From Glaciimonas sp. (lineage in GTDB: Bacteria; Pseudomonadota; Gammaproteobacteria; Burkholderiales; Burkholderiaceae_D): DNA of 64,000 nucleotides. A program made the position numbers and the translations under genes. Shown here in pieces: positions 61,499 to 64,000 of the stretch (position 1 is its first letter; each line of letters starts with the position of its first letter). Where the stretch lies: NCBI GenBank assembly GCA_012927625.1, contig JABBOV010000003.1, forward strand, positions 310,001 to 374,000, given 5' to 3'. Under the pieces are notes generated by a model, which searched no databases, was not told where the DNA came from, and saw only the letters and a list, made by a program, of their open reading frames with translations.

Positions 61499-62422
61499 TC
61501 AACAGATTTTTGGCAACACCGGATCGACGTGAGTCATCAGATTGAGCACATCATGGCGGGCCATCACGCGCTGGCGTGCATCCACTGCGATGTCGTGGCC
61601 TTGCGCTACTGTCATGCCAGCATCCAACTCCAAATGTACATCGACGATGGCCAAGTCGCCCACCCGGCGCGTGCGCAAGTCGTGCAACCCTAGGATTCCG
61701 GGAGTCTCGCGCAACGTCTGATCGATGGCGGCAATTTCTTCTGCAGACACCGCGCGATCCATCAAGTCATGCAAGGCATTCCAGGCAAAGGTAGCGCCCA
61801 TCCGTGTCACCATCAGGCCAACCACCAGTGCCGCGATCGGGTCGAGCAACGCAAAACCCAGCAGGTTGCCGCCAATCCCAATCGCCACCACCAACGAAGA
61901 CGCCGCATCCGAACGGGCATGCCAGGCATTGGCCACCAGCAGCGAGGATCGCAGGCGCTTGGCAACGGCCAGCATGTAGCGAAACAGTAACTCTTTCGCC
62001 AGCAAAGCGCCCAGCGCCACATACAGCGCAACCATATGGACTTGGGGGATCGCATGCGGCGCTTCGATCTTGACAAAGGCCGCCCACAGCATGCCCAACC
62101 CGACCGCCAGCAACAGGCCGCCCAGCACCAGCGACGCCGCATTTTCATAACGATGATGCCCATAATGATGATCGGCATCGGCAGCCTTGCTACTGTGTCG
62201 GCTGGCTAACAGGACGACGAAATCAGCCACCAAATCCGAGAGCGAATGGATACCGTCGGCAATCAACGCCTGCGAACCGGCGAACAGGCCGGCCGTGACT
62301 TGCAGTGCAGTCAATATCAGATTGACGAAAACGCTAACCAGAATGCTGCGCCGCGCCGCTTGTTGTTTGTGCGGCGTATTGTGCTCGTGGTCTTCGGGAA
62401 GTTTAATCAAGGATGGCTGCAT
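61499..62422 (-). CDS. Cation diffusion facilitator (CDF) metal exporter
   Basis: A 307-residue CDF transporter with six predicted helices. Helix 2 carries ADGIHSLSDLVADFVVLL with the metal-binding His/Asp set, followed by the His-rich loop ADADHHYGHHRYENAASL. Helix 5 has WHARSDAASSLVVAIG with the second set. A cytoplasmic C-terminal ferredoxin-like domain follows (HDLRTRRVGDLAIVDVHLELDAG). It exports divalent metals such as Zn, Fe or Mn from the cytoplasm by proton antiport. The start at 62422 (MQPSLIKLPEDHEHN) is preferred. No metal regulator gene is next to it. Confidence 0.92.
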   Translation of the reverse strand: MQPSLIKLPEDHEHNTPHKQQAARRSILVSVFVNLILTALQVTAGLFAGSQALIADGIHSLSDLVADFVVLLASRHSSKAADADHHYGHHRYENAASLVLGGLLLAVGLGMLWAAFVKIEAPHAIPQVHMVALYVALGALLAKELLFRYMLAVAKRLRSSLLVANAWHARSDAASSLVVAIGIGGNLLGFALLDPIAALVVGLMVTRMGATFAWNALHDLMDRAVSAEEIAAIDQTLRETPGILGLHDLRTRRVGDLAIVDVHLELDAGMTVAQGHDIAVDARQRVMARHDVLNLMTHVDPVLPKIC

Positions 62423-62557
62423 GGGATTCCGATACTGATGTAGTGTTGTGTAGGCTAATTGCAACAATTCAGACGACTGCCAATTAAGAACGAAGCAGTA
62501 CGCTTCTACAGCACTACTTCGATTTAAAAATCTCTTGTAGCGGGCTGAATAGTTAAG

Positions 62558-62893
62558 TTATTTAATAATTTTTTCTTTGGCCGCAAGCCCGGCTTTTTGA
62601 TCTGCAGGCAAAGCGATTTCCGGCTTGACAACCTCGATCTTGTTTTCACGCATATAGCCATCCATTTCTTTCCAGCCGCTGAAAACAGCAGCCCGTCTGG
62701 TGTCGGGATTGCGCGTAAAACAATCTTCAATTCCCCTGCCTGCGTAACGGCAGGCGCCGCCGGTGGCGCTGGATTCCGCATCGCGACTTGCCGCTTCTAT
62801 GGCCGGATCGGTAAAACCGAGCCGATCGCAGGCAGATAAAAACAGGCTCATAGCCAGCCCAACGCCGAGAATATACCAGAGCCGAATTTGCAT
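62558..62893 (-). CDS. Small predicted lipoprotein
   Basis: A 111-residue protein. The N-terminus MQIRLWYILGVGLAMSLFLS ends in a lipobox (LSAC, Cys22), so it should be lipidated and exported. The mature part has two Cys (GGACRYAGRGIEDCF) that may form a disulfide and a Lys-rich C-terminus (QKAGLAAKEKIIK). I do not recognise the family. It lies 135 bp upstream of the CDF gene on the same strand. Confidence 0.7.
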   Translation of the reverse strand: MQIRLWYILGVGLAMSLFLSACDRLGFTDPAIEAASRDAESSATGGACRYAGRGIEDCFTRNPDTRRAAVFSGWKEMDGYMRENKIEVVKPEIALPADQKAGLAAKEKIIK

Positions 62894-63020
62894 ACATGCG
62901 CCAGAAAAGTGGAGTTAATCGGCTGATTTTATCCTGTCACGCCGGCAAAGTGAAATTCTACGCTTTGAATCACGCCTGTCTGGCCACCTCTACTGCTTTG
63001 CTACCTGCGGTAAATGCAGT

Positions 63021-63596
63021 TCAGGGACGCCGCTCGACCTCGTCTATTACTGCCGACAGCATTTTCCGCACATCGGACTGCACCATCGCGCGACCCAGCA
63101 GCAAGGGCACGAAAAAATCCGGCTCCATACTGCCGCGATAGGTAATCAGGGTGCTGGCGCCAGTAACCGCGCCAGAGTCCACGGGCGTCAGTTCCCAGCG
63201 CGAGGCGTAGTGCTTCATGTTGCCCGTAACCAGCTCCACATCGAGGGTCGAAAACGGATGTTCTGTCACACGCACCACCAGATGGATTGCTTGCCGCATG
63301 ATTAAAAAGCCGGCGCTGCCCCGTTGTTCGAGGATGGCTTCATCGCCGCAACGCGAAAGCAGTGTCGAAGATAGCAGGTCAGGCACAAATTCAGGCAGCC
63401 GGCCGTAATCGGTCAGCACCGCCCAAGTCCGCTGCGGCGTGGCGCGAACCAATCCGCTCACCTGTATCTCGAACAAAATGCGGCCTTTTTCATGGTTGCG
63501 CTTGACGCTGACTGCAAGACTGCCATTTGACGCCCCTACTTTCCTCCATACCAGTGCGGTACAGGTAATAGCCAAAAGAAGGAAAAAATATGTCAT
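63021..63596 (-). CDS. SRPBCC / cyclase-like lipid-binding fold protein, membrane-anchored
   Basis: A 191-residue protein. An N-terminal hydrophobic segment (MTYFFLLLAITCTALVW) acts as anchor or signal, followed by a SRPBCC (START-like) domain: ILFEIQVSGLVRATPQRTWAVLTDYGRLPEFVPDL is the typical first part of polyketide cyclase/COQ10-like proteins, and FVPLLLGRAMVQSDVRKMLSAV is the C-terminal helix. It probably binds a hydrophobic ligand at the envelope. The start is uncertain: ATG 63596 has no clear ribosome-binding site and an in-frame TTG at 63641 would add 15 residues. Confidence 0.78.
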   Translation of the reverse strand: MTYFFLLLAITCTALVWRKVGASNGSLAVSVKRNHEKGRILFEIQVSGLVRATPQRTWAVLTDYGRLPEFVPDLLSSTLLSRCGDEAILEQRGSAGFLIMRQAIHLVVRVTEHPFSTLDVELVTGNMKHYASRWELTPVDSGAVTGASTLITYRGSMEPDFFVPLLLGRAMVQSDVRKMLSAVIDEVERRP

Positions 63597-64000
63597 CAGG
63601 ATAGGGTAGCCGATGCGTGGCAATATGCAAGCAGGTAGCAACCCATTTTGCTGTGTCGATTCTTTAAAGCTCTCGTCAAGTTGCTTGCCTAATACATGGA
63701 AATTTCAGCAAAATTCGACAAATCGCTTTAGCGCGCAAGGGTATGCGGGGTGAATCATAAAAAACAGCCAAAGCTATCTTTTATGATTCATGCAGTGCCT
63801 ATTTGTACACCGTGACCGGCTCGTTTTTGTATTCTGGCACTGCATGTCCATCGCCGCCCGCCCATCACGTTAGTCGATGTCGAAGAACCGATACACGCCA
63901 GTTCGCCTTTTTCGAGAGGCAACAACAACTTATCGATAGATGCCACCAAGGACTGTGTCAATTCTGCTGATGTTAGCTATCTACTTAAGTAGTCGACCAG
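63597..64000. other. Right-edge stretch with inverted repeats and no assignable gene
   Basis: TGAATCATAAAA (63751-63762) pairs perfectly with TTTTATGATTCA (63779-63790), and CATGCAGTGCC (63789-63799) with GGCACTGCATG (63836-63846). Several short frames on both strands between 63800 and 64000 are open, including a minus-strand frame ending VPEYKNEPVTVYK, but none can be named within the window. It may be the end of a gene or a decayed element. Confidence 0.4.

Overview
The window is a stretch of a betaproteobacterial chromosome, most likely a member of the Burkholderiales related to Oxalobacteraceae. This rests on the conserved block thrS-infC-rpmI-rplT-pheS-pheT-ihfA-merR, a fused isobutyryl-CoA mutase (IcmF), two branched-chain-type ABC transporter clusters linked to acyl-CoA ligases, and moderate GC content. 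Species assignment is inference; no rRNA gene is present.

Left part (1-20 kb), accessory catabolism. A tightly packed minus-strand operon (5777 down to the left edge) encodes an SDR dehydrogenase, a MaoC hydratase, a citrate-synthase-fold lyase, an enoyl-CoA hydratase/isomerase and a branched-chain-type ABC importer. It looks like uptake and beta-oxidation-like breakdown of an organic acid. An IclR-type operator-like palindrome lies upstream, and two adjacent IclR regulators lie 4-6 kb away. Between them sits a degraded Tn3-family element: a 5' transposase remnant (DUF4158 region, frameshifted), then cheW and a full-length chemoreceptor gene, then a resolvase-like gene that has lost its catalytic serine. 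From 12 to 20 kb a LysR regulator diverges from a plus-strand operon (hydratase, acyl-CoA dehydrogenase, family III CoA-transferase, MmgE/PrpD, CitE-like lyase, TRAP solute receptor). This fits C5-dicarboxylate (itaconate/mesaconate/citramalate type) catabolism.

Middle part (20-43 kb), mostly housekeeping. It holds dbpA, an orphan ParA, a Tim44-like protein, tag, a DAHP synthase, an HDAC-like deacetylase next to a large ADP-forming acyl-CoA synthetase/GNAT fusion (a likely reversible protein-acylation pair), rluF, a glycine-zipper lipoprotein and prfC. The translation cluster follows, with infC starting at a non-standard ATA codon, then tRNA-Val(GAC).

Right part (43-64 kb). icmF has a perfect 20-bp operator-like palindrome in its leader. 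It is followed by a vapBC toxin-antitoxin pair framed by REP-like repeats, a fadD-like ligase, hpt, and a second, complete Liv-type ABC cluster (F, substrate-binding protein, M, H, G) bracketed by two acyl/aryl-CoA ligases. A Crp/Fnr regulator is divergent from that cluster. A DUF2520 protein, a CDF metal exporter, a small lipoprotein and a SRPBCC protein close the window.

Repeats are unusually informative. A roughly 70-bp AT-rich dispersed repeat occurs in four clear copies and one doubtful one, mostly just after stop codons. Several distinct REP-like palindromes lie in the 47-57 kb intergenic gaps, including a perfect 24-bp inverted repeat inside the Liv operon. No CRISPR array, rRNA gene or prophage was seen.
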